Shown piece after piece: positions 31,816 to 44,876 of a stretch of 64,000 bases of DNA (positions are counted from its first letter, which is position 1; each line of letters opens with the position of its first letter). Made by a program: the position numbers and the translations under genes. The DNA is from Cricetomys ansorgei. Lineage: Eukaryota > Chordata > Mammalia > Rodentia > Nesomyidae. The notes beneath the pieces are model-generated. The model searched no databases, was not told the origin of the DNA, and saw nothing but the letters and a program-made list of their open reading frames with translations. Location: the NCBI GenBank assembly GCA_026225945.1, contig JAMJFZ010001796.1, forward strand, positions 21,738,001-21,802,000, given 5' to 3'.

Positions 31816-32573
31816 ATTTCACAGATGCCTGCATTCAGGGTTTTATTATATTAAGTAAGGAGCCTTACAAATAAATTAGGAAAAGGCAGTAGGAAACACA
31901 AAGCCCAAACACGAGCAACAGTAAAATGAGCCACATGTACAATGAATGCATAAAAACACATTATTTGAGAATAGTCAGAAAAATGGGAATGACTTGCCAG
32001 GGCATATTCATGTTAAAGTGACCAAGAGAGACAACAGTAGTCACAATCCCTGATACGGGAGAAATGTAAACCGGCAGGTGCTCTGTGGCTCATTTGGTAA
32101 TCAATGTCACGAGTCCTAAAATATGGATCCCTTTGAATTCTTCTGCGCAGGAATGTATTTCAAGGGAATGGCTGCGAATTTACAAAAACAACACAACATA
32201 CAGAAAGTTCGTGACGCACTAAAGCGAAGTAAGAAGACTCTTTACTTTCTCCTTCCCGGGATAGCTTCATAATTAGGCAAGTGTCCGGTAGATAATGAAA
32301 GCACTGTCCCCCACAGGCACAAGCAATGTCCAAAGTCACACAGGACACTATCTCCAAAAGCCTATAACTTTCAGAAAAAGAGCTATGTGCATCAGCTCCC
32401 ACTGCAGGATCCTCCCTCCCCCTTAGGGATCTCCAGTGAGGTTCTAGGCACCCTCCCGAGCCTCTGAAAAAGATTAATTTGCAAAGAGAGAGCTGGGGGT
32501 CCCTAAGGCCAGGAGATGAAAGCAGATCCCCAAGAACGAAGAGTCCAGCTGCAGAGCCCAGATCAGAACGCAC

Positions 32574-32680
32574 CTGGATGCTGGGCTGCCAGGTTTCCCA
32601 GCGCAGCCAGGGATCAGTTAAGGGAATCCTGCACCCTCCCGGTATTCGCCTGCCAGTCCGAACCTCGAGGAGACAGGCTT
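32574..32680 (-). other. Sp110: Sp110 5' UTR exon (proposed)
   Basis: On the minus strand, a good donor (cag|gtgcgt) ends a candidate exon at 32574, just downstream of the ISRE at 32690. The region is the most GC- and CpG-rich of the neighbourhood. SP110 orthologues have a non-coding first exon, and the ATG exon here starts one base after its acceptor, so an upstream exon is required. The exact start is not visible. Confidence 0.5.
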
Positions 32681-32689
32681 CAAGAAAAA

Positions 32690-32701
32690 GAAACCGAAAG
32701 C
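32690..32701 (+). promoter_or_regulatory. ISRE in the Sp110 promoter
   Basis: gaaaccgaaagc fits the interferon-stimulated response element consensus GAAANNGAAASY exactly and is preceded by aagaaaaa. It lies just upstream of the proposed Sp110 first exon. A second, weaker IRF-like motif (aaaagtggaaagtg on the minus strand) lies about 50 bases further, near 32744-32757. SP110 is known to be interferon-induced. Confidence 0.75.
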
Positions 32702-33089
32702 GATCTCAGCACACAGAGCAGGAAGCCCGGCAGCGCCCAGCGCGCCACTTTCCACTTTTGCAGTCTACCGGCGCCTGGTGAGGCTCCGCAGAGATGCGCC
32801 TGGGGCGGAGTGACCGCGGGGAGGCTAAGGACCAGCCCTGGAGAGCTTGGGAAGGGGTTTCCACTGTCTCCTTTCCAACCCATCTCTGTTTCCCTAGTGG
32901 CCTCATTCTAACTTTTTTGGAGGGATGACATGTTCTCAAACTGGATTGTGGTGAAGGTTAAACAACTGAATAAATTTGTTAGAAATCGTCTAAAATAAAA
33001 ATAATAACAGTAACCAGAACTGAGACGTTTGAAATGCCCAGAATCTTGTCACATGAGAAAACGGAAATAAAAGGCAACCAGGTGACCCC

Positions 33090-33423
33090 ACCAACCCACT
33101 AGGTGAAGACTGGCAGACAGGTCCTGCACGCCCCTTTGAAGATCCCTAATGGGTCTGAGAAGTCTTCAAATTGAGAGTTTGTAATCCTGTTTAATATTTC
33201 CCAAACGTATCTAATCCACGACCCAACCTCCCCACCCCCCTTTCGCCCAGGACACCCATGAGGCCTCTGGGGTTTTAGATTTGAACCAAGGCTAGCCCAT
33301 TCTGTACATGGAGGCACCAACAGTAGCATTCCCAACCAATACAGTCAGAGCAGTAGGCTTAGTTCAGACTGTCCCAGGGATGGGACAAGAGAGGAGGGGA
33401 ACCAGGCAAGTCCCAAGTTAATG

Positions 33424-33470
<47 letters not shown>

Positions 33471-33530
33471 TGTGTGTGTGTGTCTGTGTGTGTGTCTGTG
33501 TGTGTGTGAGAGAGAGAGAGAAAGAGAGAG
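33090..33530 (-). repeat. Dispersed repeat with GT tract, inverted copy of 8030-8465
   Basis: Starts agactggcagacaggtcctg region and ends at the (GT)n tract 33426-33510, then a GA run. It mirrors 8030-8465 block by block. The repeat sits between the Sp110 and Sp140 promoters. Confidence 0.75.
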
Positions 33531-33639
33531 AAATAACCCCCCAAGAAACCTTGAAAGCAGGAAAAATTACTACATCGGACAGATGTGAATAAGGACAAAA
33601 GATTTTATTCTAAGCCATACATACACAAGAGCACGCTAA

Positions 33640-34235
33640 TTAGCCGGGAGGTGGTAGCACACGCCTTTAATCCCTGTAATGATTCTGTATACTCGTGGCG
33701 GCGATGGGCAGAGTTTAGACTTGTGATCACTGGCGAATTTCAGCAAAGGTTTATTAGTTACAGAGGAAGGTGAAGGTGAAGGAAGCCGAGTCAGGTAGAA
33801 CAGGATCCTGTAGACAGAGAGAAACCGGGAGAAAGGGAGAGGGAGAGGGAGGAGACAGGACAGCAGTGTGAGAGACCAAGAAGAAAAGAGGAGTAGAGAA
33901 GAGAACTGTGACAGAGAGGGATTATATGGGGCTCTGTGGGTCCCCTGCTGATGAGGCAGGACAGGTGGCTGGGGGCAGATACAGCGCAGTGTACTTACAG
34001 GGCTTAGGAAGCAATACCAGGCCGCGACAAAAGGTGGGAGTGTCTCTGGAGCTGGAGAGTGGGGTTTGGGTGAGTTCCAAGGAATGGGGCCCAGGCAGTT
34101 TTGGGTAATTCATAACTATCCCAGCACTCAGGAGACAGAGGCAGGCAGATCTCTGAGTTTGAGGCCAGTCTGGTCTACAGAGTGAGCTCCAGGATAGCCA
34201 GAGCTACACAAAGAAACCGGTCTTGAAAATCCTGA
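33640..34235 (+). mobile_element. B1 SINE split by a solo LTR
   Basis: A B1 head (gtggtagcacacgcctttaatccc) stops at 33679 and resumes at about 34118 (atcccagcactcaggagaca). The inserted 440 bp has, on the minus strand, a TATA-like tatataat, an aataaacctttgctg poly(A) signal, and ends in aca: an antisense ERV solo LTR. The repeated atccc fits a short target duplication. Confidence 0.75.
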
Positions 34236-35385
34236 GGGGGAGGAGGGAGGTGATTATGTAATAATTGTAAAACCTCGACTTGTAATTCACACCAAGCAAG
34301 AGCCTAATAAAATTATGTATTTTAGCACGGTTTCATAGATGTCCAAAATACACCAGTCTAAAGTGATGATTTTGGTGAATTTTACCAAATATAATCATGC
34401 CACGGTAATGACACAAGCCATTTCCTCTTGCCCCGCCCCCAAATTCCCCTTTCTTGGTAGAAAACCCCTCCTGGACTCCAGCACCAGGCAACCACTGATG
34501 GACTGTTACACAGCTAAGTTTGGCAAATGTGAAAATACCATATAAATGAAGATGTGTGAAATGTACTCTTTGGTGCATGGTTCTGTTTGCTCTTCACTGT
34601 ACTTTTGGGACCTGTTGCTGCAGGCCAGTAATTTGTTCCTCTTCAGCAGGAGGTCTGAGCTTTGAACTCTGCACAGGCCCTCACCCCCATCCACCTGGTC
34701 TTTCACTCAATGTTTGTGACTACATTTCCAGTCTCCTGTTTGTTTATTTAACTTGCATTTTTACTCCTGTTTCTTTACCTCTCCACTCCAGACTAGTTTT
34801 CTAACTTACAGAATGAGGGATAGGTGTAAGTGTACCCGTTCTCCTGATAGGCTATAGCATCAGCTGCGAACCCTTTCCTCATCCCAGGAGAAGTCAGTTG
34901 TTCTCAAGATCTGTGAAATTGCTGAAACCCTTTGTTCCTAGCTGTCAAGAGCACATCTATTCAAGCTGCTGTGCCTGAATCTCTGCCCTTGCCCTCGGTG
35001 AGGAGGTGAGGAAGGGGGCCCTTACTCCAGACTGCCTTCAGAAGCTCTAGGCAACACCTTCTGGCCTTTCCTAGTCTGGTGCTCAGATGTCCAGCTCTGC
35101 CTCACTGAGGTGCCAGGACAGCCACAGGTCTGAGAGACTGCAGATAACCTACTCTTCCTGTCCGTCCAGGCGCCACCCCAGCAAAGGGTTGAGGAGGCCA
35201 CTTCCTTCCCAGACTGACCAGCCAGCTCTGAGCCCTTAGCTGAAACAGACTCTTCCACCATCTTCCCATGGAGTGAACCAGAGGTTGCAGGTTTCTGGGA
35301 ACTTGAGGCTATCTTTGCTCCTCCCCTCTGCGGCAGAGAATGGGTGGAGGGAGGACTGGGTGTGTGAGTGCGGGCCCCACAGAGC
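34236..35385. other. Intergenic between Sp110 and Sp140
   Basis: Unique-looking DNA leading into the Sp140 promoter, GC-richer from about 34980 onward. Open frames on both strands (34333-34804, 35022-35393) have no recognised domain. Confidence 0.5.
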
Positions 35386-35397
35386 AATTTCACTTTC
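35386..35397 (-). promoter_or_regulatory. ISRE in the Sp140 promoter
   Basis: On the minus strand gaaagtgaaatt matches the ISRE consensus GAAANNGAAA. It is directly preceded by the purine run aaagaggaaaagg with ETS/PU.1-like GGAA cores. It lies about 115 bases upstream of the Sp140 ATG. The combination fits interferon- and myeloid/lymphoid-restricted expression known for SP140. Confidence 0.7.
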
Positions 35398-35511
35398 CTT
35401 TTCCTCTTTTTTTGAGGGCTCTGAAGGAGCTCTCTTTGATCTTTCCAGAGGCTCAGAGGTGGTGCGCTCTACCCTGAGGCAAGTTCAGGGCTCCTTGGGG
35501 ATGTACAGGGG

Positions 35512-35543
35512 ATGGCAGGAGGAGACAATGGCTTCAGCCTCAG
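35512..35543 (+). CDS. Sp140: Sp140 exon 1 (start codon)
   Basis: ATG with G at -3 and +4, encoding MAGGDNGFSL and two bases of the next codon, then a consensus donor ag|gtaagt. It parallels human MASGDSNLNFR, and phase 2 fits the exon at 41332. An out-of-frame upstream ATG lies 11 bases earlier (35501). Confidence 0.82.
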
Positions 35544-36113
35544 GTAAGTCCCCCCCCAGCCCTCTCCTTGCCCAGGTCTCTGCTAAGATCAATGTTAACG
35601 TGTGTTCCTAGGGCTGCCCAGCCTGGGTCCACGATCCACAGGTGTTTGAGACAACGAGATCATAAGGAAATGAAGATAACAGGAAGCAGTTTTCACTGCA
35701 GTAGGTTAGCGGTTGGAGAGTCCCGGAGTCGTCCCGACTCACGTTACTTAATTTCCTTGCTCCTGTCACACAGCTGGGCTGACAGTGTGTGAACTTGGTC
35801 CCTGAGAGCCCCTGCGGGATTGGCTCATTCACTGTGACTTCTCTCCCTGACCACCATCTAAAAGATCTTTTACAAAATGTTCAAACCTGATCCCGTCTGT
35901 TGCCAACTTCCCGTCAGTCTGCAGCTGGGGACCGCTCTGCTCCGAGCCAGTCTGTCTTCCTTCCATCAGGACAGGAGTTTGATCACTCCAATCAAAAGGG
36001 AACGAAAGTAGATGAGACCTGGTGACTAAGGAAAGCGGTGGGGAGTGGGTGTTGCTTTTAACATTTCTTATTCTGTGCTGGTCACACAGCTGTTTAGAAA
36101 CGGATGGAAATGA

Positions 36114-36155
<42 letters not shown>

Positions 36156-36894
36156 CAAAGGGCTGGAGAGAAGGTTCAGTGATTAAGAGCTCATCTGCCC
36201 TAGCAGTGGGCATGGGTAAGGTCCCCAGCACCCTCCTGGGGTGTCTGACTACCTCTAACTCCAACTCCAAAAGATCAGACACCCTCTTCTGTCCTCCACA
36301 GACATTGCTCTTACATGCAGGAAACACACACTGAGACAAACACACACATGCATAATAAAAACAAAAACAAAAACAGAACGGGTAAGACAAAAGTGTCCAG
36401 AGCTAATTGTCCTCTAACAGGTCTCAGTCAAAGCTGTTCCGGTCCGGAGAAGTCCCAAGAAAGCACCATTTCTCCAGTGGAATTTGGTCAAATCCACTAG
36501 GGATTCCAACAGCCTGATACTGTCTCTTGGGAGTGAGGTGGTATTAATTATCAGCTCAATTTCTTTATTACAAGCCTGTTCCGGTGATTGGTCCCTCAGA
36601 GTGTGAGTTTTGGTAGTTGCTGTCTTTTAAGACATTTGGGCTTTTTGTTGTTATCAAATCTACAGGAATAGGGACGGCTGCATACGTCTTTACTATCCTT
36701 TCAATGTCTGTGGAATGCATAGCTAGTGTCTTTCTGTTTGCTTGGTTTATTCCTTGTTAGCCTGACTAGAGATTTAATAGCTTTATTGGTCTTCCCAAAG
36801 GAGTAGTTTTTGGTGTGAGCATAATGCTTGCTTATTTTAATTTTATTGATTTCTACTTTAATTTTTATTGCATCTTTTGTTTTCATTGTATGAA

Positions 36895-36936
<42 letters not shown>

Positions 36937-39408
36937 TGGATGGAGCCAGCAAAGTTTATTGGGGAGGGGCAGGGGGCATTGATCCTTCTTGGCTGCAGCC
37001 ACCCTCATGGCCGCCTGCACATTGCTCAGCATCTCCTGCTTCCACTTGTCGCAGATGTGCAGCTTCATGGCTCACCTCACAGGGCAGGAAGTCACACATC
37101 TCCTGGATCATGTCCCCCATGAACTTGGTGTGCTTGGTCGGTCACCTTGTGGCCCTTGTTTAGGCCCACGGCCATGGGGTAGCACAGGGCCATGGCTGCT
37201 GCTCTCCGATGGTGGCCATGACAGGAAGCATTCCTCTTATTTTTTCTGGTTCCTCAGAAGACTTTCCTATCCACCTCTCTTATCTTCTGACATACATTTA
37301 ATGCTGTGTTTCTCCCTAGGCACTGCCTTTAATTTTTTTTTTTTTTAAACTTCAAGACTTTATTGGAAGAAGAAAGGGCCACACTTTTACCGCCTACCCC
37401 GTTAAAACAAAACAAAACATTACATTTATTTATTTATTGTATGCACGCAAGTGCTACAGGGTGTATGTTGAGGTCAGAGGATAACTTTTGGGAGTTGGTT
37501 CTCTTCTTCCACCATGTAGGTCTTGGGGATCAAACTCAGGTCTTCAGTCAGATGTGGTGGCGGGACCTTTACCTACTGAGACCTCACCAGCCCCAAGGAT
37601 GGCTCTCTTTTATGTAAAACATTAGTTGCAGTGTTCAAATGCTTTCTGTTTTTTAATGGTTGTATTTTGACCATTCACATTTAGACTGATTATGAACACA
37701 GAGTAACACCTCCCATGTTTGCAGATGTTCGCATTTTACTTTTTTTCTTGTTGGTCTTATTTTTTTAATGCCTTTTTAGTTTTAGTCACGCGTGTTATGA
37801 TTGTTTTTTCCTGACTTCCTTTGTCAATTTTTTTTGTCTTGTTTTTGTTTTTCTTTGTTGCAGTACTCAGAATTGATTCTGGGGCTCCTCTAAAGAATGC
37901 TTTTTGTTTGCTAAACTGTGTCTCTCCCCCACACTCCCACCTCCGCTGCTCATTATTTTGTGGAATTTGTAGTTTAGCTTCGACACCTTGGCATTCTTGG
38001 ATTTCTGATTAATTTGGTTGGGTTTTAGCATCAAATGTGAAACTGCACTACTTGAATTTACTGTCTGTGAAGTCATCATTCAATTCTAACTTAAGTTTTC
38101 ACTTGAGTTCACTTACAAGGAGCTGAGTCCCGATCCCAGAATCCACATAAAGGTTGGATGCAGTGGTACATGTTTTTAACTCCAGAATTAGGGGAATGGA
38201 GACAGTTGGATCCCTGAAACTCACCGGTCAGCTAATCTGGCTGAATTAATGATATTTAGGTTCAGTGAGAGACCCTGTCTCAAAAAATAAGGTGGAGAGC
38301 AGCTGAATTCCCCCACTTCAGGCACATACACCTGAGCACACACACACACACACGCACACACACTCACTCACACACAACCACACACACTCACACTCACTCA
38401 CACACAACCACACTCACACACACTCACACACACATACACGACCACACACCCTCCTTTAAGTTTAAGATAAAAATTATTGTACAATTTTGATGTATTATTC
38501 CATGTAGAATATAGGCACTTTTAAAAGCATAATGCTTCTCAAGTTCTTTGGCATCAGATAACTTAATATTTTTTCTCTTTGGTTGTCTGAGACAGGATCT
38601 TACTGTGTATCCCTGACTGGCCTAGAATTTACTGTGTGGACCAGGCTGGCCTTGAATTCACGGCGATCCTCCTGCCTCTGCCTCTGGAGTGCTGGGATCA
38701 AAGGAGTGCCTATTCACGCCCTTCTATAGTCTCAAAAATTATGGAGAACCCCGAACACTAGTTTTTTGGATTATATCTAATAGGATTTATCATTAGTTAT
38801 AAAATAAAGCTTCAGACATTTGGAATATGTCTGAATATGGAATATGGAATATTTGGAATATTCATTGAAAGTAGTAGCAATGAATTAATTACTGTCACAA
38901 GTGACATTTTTATGGAAAATAACAATATTTTCTAAAATAAAAATAAAGAAGATATACTTTTGCTTTACTTCTTGAAATGCCTTCACTCCCCTGCTTAGCC
39001 AAAGTCACCAGACCTCCTGTTTACGTCTGTGCCCACTCTGCTGTGATGCCACAGCCCCGGGAACCTCTGGGAGGAGGAAAGAGAAAAAGGGCAAAAGATA
39101 TTTCAGTATTGTCCTGAGGACAGTTTGTCCTCAGTAACATCTGAGACACAAGTCTCAAGTATTTAGCATTTGGGTATTGACATTTTAAGTGTGGGTGGGG
39201 GTGTGGTGGAGGGGGATGTACCCTCAATGGCGGCATCAGTTGACCTCATAAGGCTCCACCCCTAGAAGAAGAGCTATAGGCAGTTATAGCTTCCCAGAAA
39301 GGGAAAATCAGTATTCTCCAGGGACGGACTCTGCTAGGTTATCCAGTCCCCAGTGGTTCAGCCTTAAGCACATATGCATAGGAGCCACACTAAATGGACT
39401 CAGCTGAT

Positions 39409-39454
<46 letters not shown>

Positions 39455-42400
39455 CATTTATGTATGTAACAATAATTAGAGAAGATTTTTAAACATGAGA
39501 GGGCTTGGGGAAGGAGGACACGGGGAGGTGTGAGGAAGAGGGAACAGTAAAAATGAGGTAAATACAGTATCATGTAAGACATTTTTTAAAAAAATTATAA
39601 AATTTTAAAATAAGCAAAAGGCAAAAAGAAAGTTGTGTCATTTTATTTTAGTTTTAGTTTTTTTATTCATCATTTAGATTAGCATATAGAATAATGGGGC
39701 TCGTCATGGTGTCTTCATACATATGTAGTATACTTTTACTCATCCCCTGCCCCGCTTGATTCTCCTCCTCTGTCATGTGGGTCCCAGGATTGAACTCAGG
39801 TCATTACACTAGAGGACAAACACTTTTATCCATTGAACCATCTCACTGGCCCTCCTGCCATTTGTTTTGTAGTAGAAATTTTCTGGTATTGATATCTTTT
39901 GTCAATATTTAAGATAGGGTCTTGCTATATAGCCCAGGCCAGCCTTAGAGTCACTTGATAGGGGTCAGCAAGATACCTCAGTTGGTAAAGATGCTTACTG
40001 GGTAAGCCAGGCAGCTTGAGTTTGATGCCCAGAACCCATGAAAGAGTGAAAAGAGAGAACCAACTCCACAAAGTTGTCCTGTGACCTCTGCATGTGCTAA
40101 TCCTATAACAATGCTAAGTAAAATTCTAAAGAGAAGAAATTGCAGGTAGGCCATGATGGTCTCCCTGCTTCAGCTTCCTGGATGCTGTGACGACAGGCAC
40201 TTGCACCGTGCTCAGCTGATTTCTTGCTTCTGTCGTCGTACTGTGCATCATAATTTGTTTCCATTTGTCAGCCAGAACAGAGTCGATAACACGAACAAAC
40301 AGCTCCCACGTCTCACTGGGCTTCTGAGCCTTTTTCCCCCAGAGAATCCTCTCTGTGGACTCTGTCTCTGGGCAGAGAGCAGACACCACCTGAGATTTCA
40401 GGCAGTATAGCATAGGACACTATGGTTAATAAGTGCTGGTTCTGAGCTGATGGAGAAACCCCATCACTGCAAGGTGGCAGGGAGCAGGGAGGAGAGAAGA
40501 AGGCATGTGGAACAATGGGTGATCCACACAGCCTGTGGGTGGGTGGAACGTTCTCTCAGTCCTGGATCAACTACTTAACGATTTTGCCTTCATGAACTGG
40601 AAGGGGATATACATTTTTTTTTCATTGTTTCCTTTTACCCTGAAGTCTATAGATTGTGTTCCAGTTTCATTCTGTTGTGTGGTATTACATAAAGAAACTT
40701 GGGTGAGAAAAAATTTATTAGCTCGCAGGTCCAGGTTGCTGTCCATCATTGCGGGGAAATCCAGACAGGAACTTGAAGCATCTGTCACATCCACAGTTAG
40801 GAGCAGAAAGAAGTGAATGCAAGTCTGCCTGTCAACTTGTCCCCTATACTAACGCTGTCGAGGATCCCCTACTTCAGAATTGGTGCTGCCCACAGTAGGC
40901 TGGATCTTCCCGTATAATTACCATAATGAGGCCAACCTCATAGATCACCCCAATCTAAGCAATCCGTTATTAAGACACACAGGATCTCAGATTGTGTCAG
41001 GTTGACAACGAAAACTAATCATGGTGCTGGGCATGGTGGAACATGATTTGAATCCCAAAATCAGGAGGCAGAGGCAAAATAAGCCTCTGTTTGAGGCTAG
41101 CCTGGTCTACATAGCAAGTTCCAGGCAACCTAGATTTACATAGTGATACCCTATCTCAAACCAACATAACCCAAATCATCACAATTTGCATCACTATTTT
41201 AGATGTTTAAAGTTTCAATTTTATCTTAATTTATTTTCCTTTAGTGGACCATTCTTCATGTCAGAAATTATCCAGCTATTGGTAGCTTCTTATAAACCAA
41301 TTTCTACTTCTACATGGAATCTGTCCCTTAGGGCTATCACAGAGGACCAGAATGAAGAAGAGTCAGCTGACCATCAGCTCATGTTCAAATACTTCAAAGA
41401 AAATAAGGTGGACATTGCAAGTGCCATCACAAAGCCATTTCCTTTCCTTATGAGCCTCCGAGACCGTGACTTCATCTCCGAGGAAATGTATCAGGTGAGT
41501 GAGGAGGGTACACTCAACCCTGACGGTAAGCCTGCCCCATGCTGTGTGCTACTGAACCTCTGGATGCTGCCAGCAGACTGAAGGCCTCCAAGGAGGAGGA
41601 ACCCTCACTTCTTGTAAGCCAGAAGATGACAGGAGAAGCAGGGAATCACAGGAAATATTCAAACACATCTCTGCAGTAACTGTGGCTGAGGTACACGGTG
41701 ACAGTGGATGGACAGGAAGTGGGAATGCACTAAAATACAGGGCATTCCAGGATCATGTGTGCAATGTAACAACAGAAACTAGAATCCAAGCGGACATATC
41801 TAAGCAGTGCTTCCTGACAAAGCCTACTCACTCCAAAGCCTGCAGCCTGAGAGTTTTGAAAGTCACAAGGCAGTTGGGTCATGCGATTAGAACTGGAAGT
41901 CATGCTTGCTTCTCTCTCTTCAAATTGTTTCTTGTTCTTCAGGCACTGCTGAGGCCCTAGAATGAGTGAAGGGTAGTATGGGGTCCCCTGGGGACAAGTC
42001 TTCTCTTCTTCTCTACGCATCTCTTTGTCCTGTGGCTAGGATGCTCACTTGGTTGCCTTGAGCCCCTTCAGACCAGCTCAGTCCTGGGTGGAGTTACTGT
42101 CCAGTCCCAGGACTTTCATGGCTTGCTAGGGCCACATTAGAGCATCTTAGTCTGGCTCTTACAGACACACCACTTGATTATTCTCCCAAACTACTCTCTT
42201 CTTAAGTACTGTTTGTCAATGTCAGTGCCGCTCTCAGATAGGCAGGAGCCTGTCATTGTAGAGAGAACACTTGAGAAGTCACCTTGATACATGCAAAGCT
42301 CAGATGTTTCACAAGAAAGTAAATGGTGCTTGAGTCGCTCTAAGCCTCTCTTACATCCCATAAATCCCTCGTGACATCGTTCTCCATTCAATATTTTTAA

Positions 42401-44816
42401 GACTTGTGAAGAAAGCTGTGGGAACCTGGTCCCGGTGGAGAGAGTGGTGTATGACATCCTCAGTGACCTACAGAATACGTTTAGCCTGCAGCTTCTGGAA
42501 GTGATATTCAAAGAAACACATCTGAAGGCCTACCCCGACTTAGAGAGGACTCTCAGGAAATTCGGGAATGGTAACTATAGCTCTCACCTGCTCCAGGGAA
42601 TTCAACACAATTTCATTCATTTTTTCATTCATTCAATCACTCCTTCGTTGTTTTTGTTTTTGTTTTTTTTTTTCGTTGATGGTTGATACAAAGTTTACTG
42701 AGATGCTATGACATGCCAACCACAGGGGGAATGTAAGAAACACATATGGCCCATGTAGTCAGGAGCTTACACATAGGCCAAGTAACGGAGGTAACTGCTC
42801 AGCCAGGGCCTGATTTTCAGGCTATAAAACATACTCTGAATGATGAGTTCTCTTAGAAAGGAGAGCGCTCTCTGATACCTGCAGACATGTCCAGCGATAT
42901 GTTCCTTGTATTGGAAAATGTATCATCCAGGGAGTCTACATCAGCTTCCTTCTTTGAAGAGTAGAGAAATCACAAGGGAAGCCCAGCTTAGGCCCAGGCA
43001 CCAGAGAGGGCAGCATGTGTCAGCTTAGAGTGTGAAAAGAGAGTGGGCTTAGAGAAGCCCGGGCCGGCATGTTGCACGGATGTGAAGTCCGCAAATCCTG
43101 AGTAGAGACCAGCCTCTGTTGTTCCCACTGGTCCCCTGTCGCTCGCCTTTCCGCTCCCCCATGTGGAGGACTCTCCCTTCCAGAAGGTGAGTCCTCATCA
43201 GAACTTCTTGCGAAGGATGTTTTTTTTTACCTTTCTTGAGTGTCTTCTCCTTCTCCCCTCACGTCTTCTGGGTCTTGTTTCTCCATCTGTACCACTTGGT
43301 CACCTTGAAATGCAGCTCTGACATCCCCGGCTGGTGTTTCACTCCTCAGTTGCCTCCTGAGGGCCACTGATAGCCACTTCCTGTTGTTGCCTTTCAGAAA
43401 TCAGTTTTTCATTTTGTCCTGCCCACCCTGCCAGGGGGAGAACTTTCCTTCCTCCTCAGGGCTGTGCTTCTCTGTAACCAGAGTGTCTTCCCTGACTCAA
43501 TTCAAACATGGTCTGTTTCTCTCTCTCCCTTCATCCCTCCTTTTTTTTCTTTCCTGCATCCTTTAGATGGTGGCTTCCCTCCCTTTCCTCCCTCTGTCCC
43601 TCCCACATCCCTCCTTCCTGCCTTCCTTTCTCTCTAAGACTTCCTTTCTCCTACAGAAGCCCCCTGCCTTTCCCTATCCGTTGTGTAATTTATAAAATGT
43701 TTTCTGCAGTTACTTTAATTTGAAACTGGTTTTCACTGTCCTCTGACCATTTTGAAGAGATATTAATCACGACAGATTGTTACTTTCCCATTGCCTGTCC
43801 ATAACTAACTTTCCAAGGTACCAGAAGTGCTAAAGGTTGCACAGAAGCATCGGAGTCCAGCGTGCACTGAGATACAGCTCTGCTCACAAATTGCGATCTC
43901 TAATTGCTTTCTGTCCCTTCTCACTGGTTCATATCTCCTTCCATTACCTGCTCAGCAAGGAAACAGCAGCCCAGCCGAGGTTCAGCAGCCACTCAAGCCT
44001 TGAGCAGGCAAAACCTTGCTTTTACATTTTGTGGTTGATCAAGGAGTTTCTGCAAACCATGTCCTGTATCTCCGCAAGCTTGCAAATTTAGAGGGACAAA
44101 CTCTGCTGTGTTCTATTTTATATGTTAAGTAGATGCATAGACTTTAACTTCAGGTTAAAGTGAAGCAGAAGAGAAAAGTCAGCACTCCACAGAAGGTTGG
44201 GGTGGCCAGGATCACTGGCCAGTTCTCATGGGAGACCTGAGGAATGTGCTGAGCCTGGTACAAAGGAAAAACAGAGAGAGAGAGAGAGAGGGAAAGAGAG
44301 GGAGGGAAGGAGAGGGGGGAGAGAAGAATTGGAGCCTGTCACATGGAGATAAGAGCTCTAGAGTCAGAGATGCAAAGAGGATGTGCTGTTGGGCATTGTG
44401 ATCAACAGGAAAAAGGACTGAGGCACCTGAGATGCTTTACATTGTAGAAGAACAGCACTGGGGGCAGAAAGATGAGAAGAACGTAACAGGGATGAGCGGA
44501 AAGAAAAGAGGCAGAGCAAGGCTCTTGGCGGGTGGTGTGGGTGTCTCAGGTGGGGGAGGGATTCGCCTGTGTGCTGAGCGCCAGCTCTGTCAGAGCACTT
44601 GGAGGTCTCCACCCCATCACCGTCTAATGCGCTTATTGTCACATTCCTTCTCAGTTTCCAACCATCGCGGGACTCTTCAACGGATAAATGGAAGGGATAT
44701 CGAAGAGACGCCCAGTCTGCCAGCGGTGGCTAGGGAAGGTGACTATGTTTTTAGTTTACAAAGTGCCTCACTGATACTGTTTTCCTGTCTTTACTGTTCT
44801 CTCCACACCATTCCCA

Positions 44817-44876
<60 letters not shown>

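Larger units (their letters stand above)
29936..32573 (-). other. Sp110 first intron (proposed)
   Basis: It extends from the proposed 5' UTR exon to the HSR exon. It contains an ID SINE (30840-30930), a 200-bp polypurine tract (31110-31325) and a B1 (31660-31815). Short open frames around 29922-30552 show no family similarity. Confidence 0.55.
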
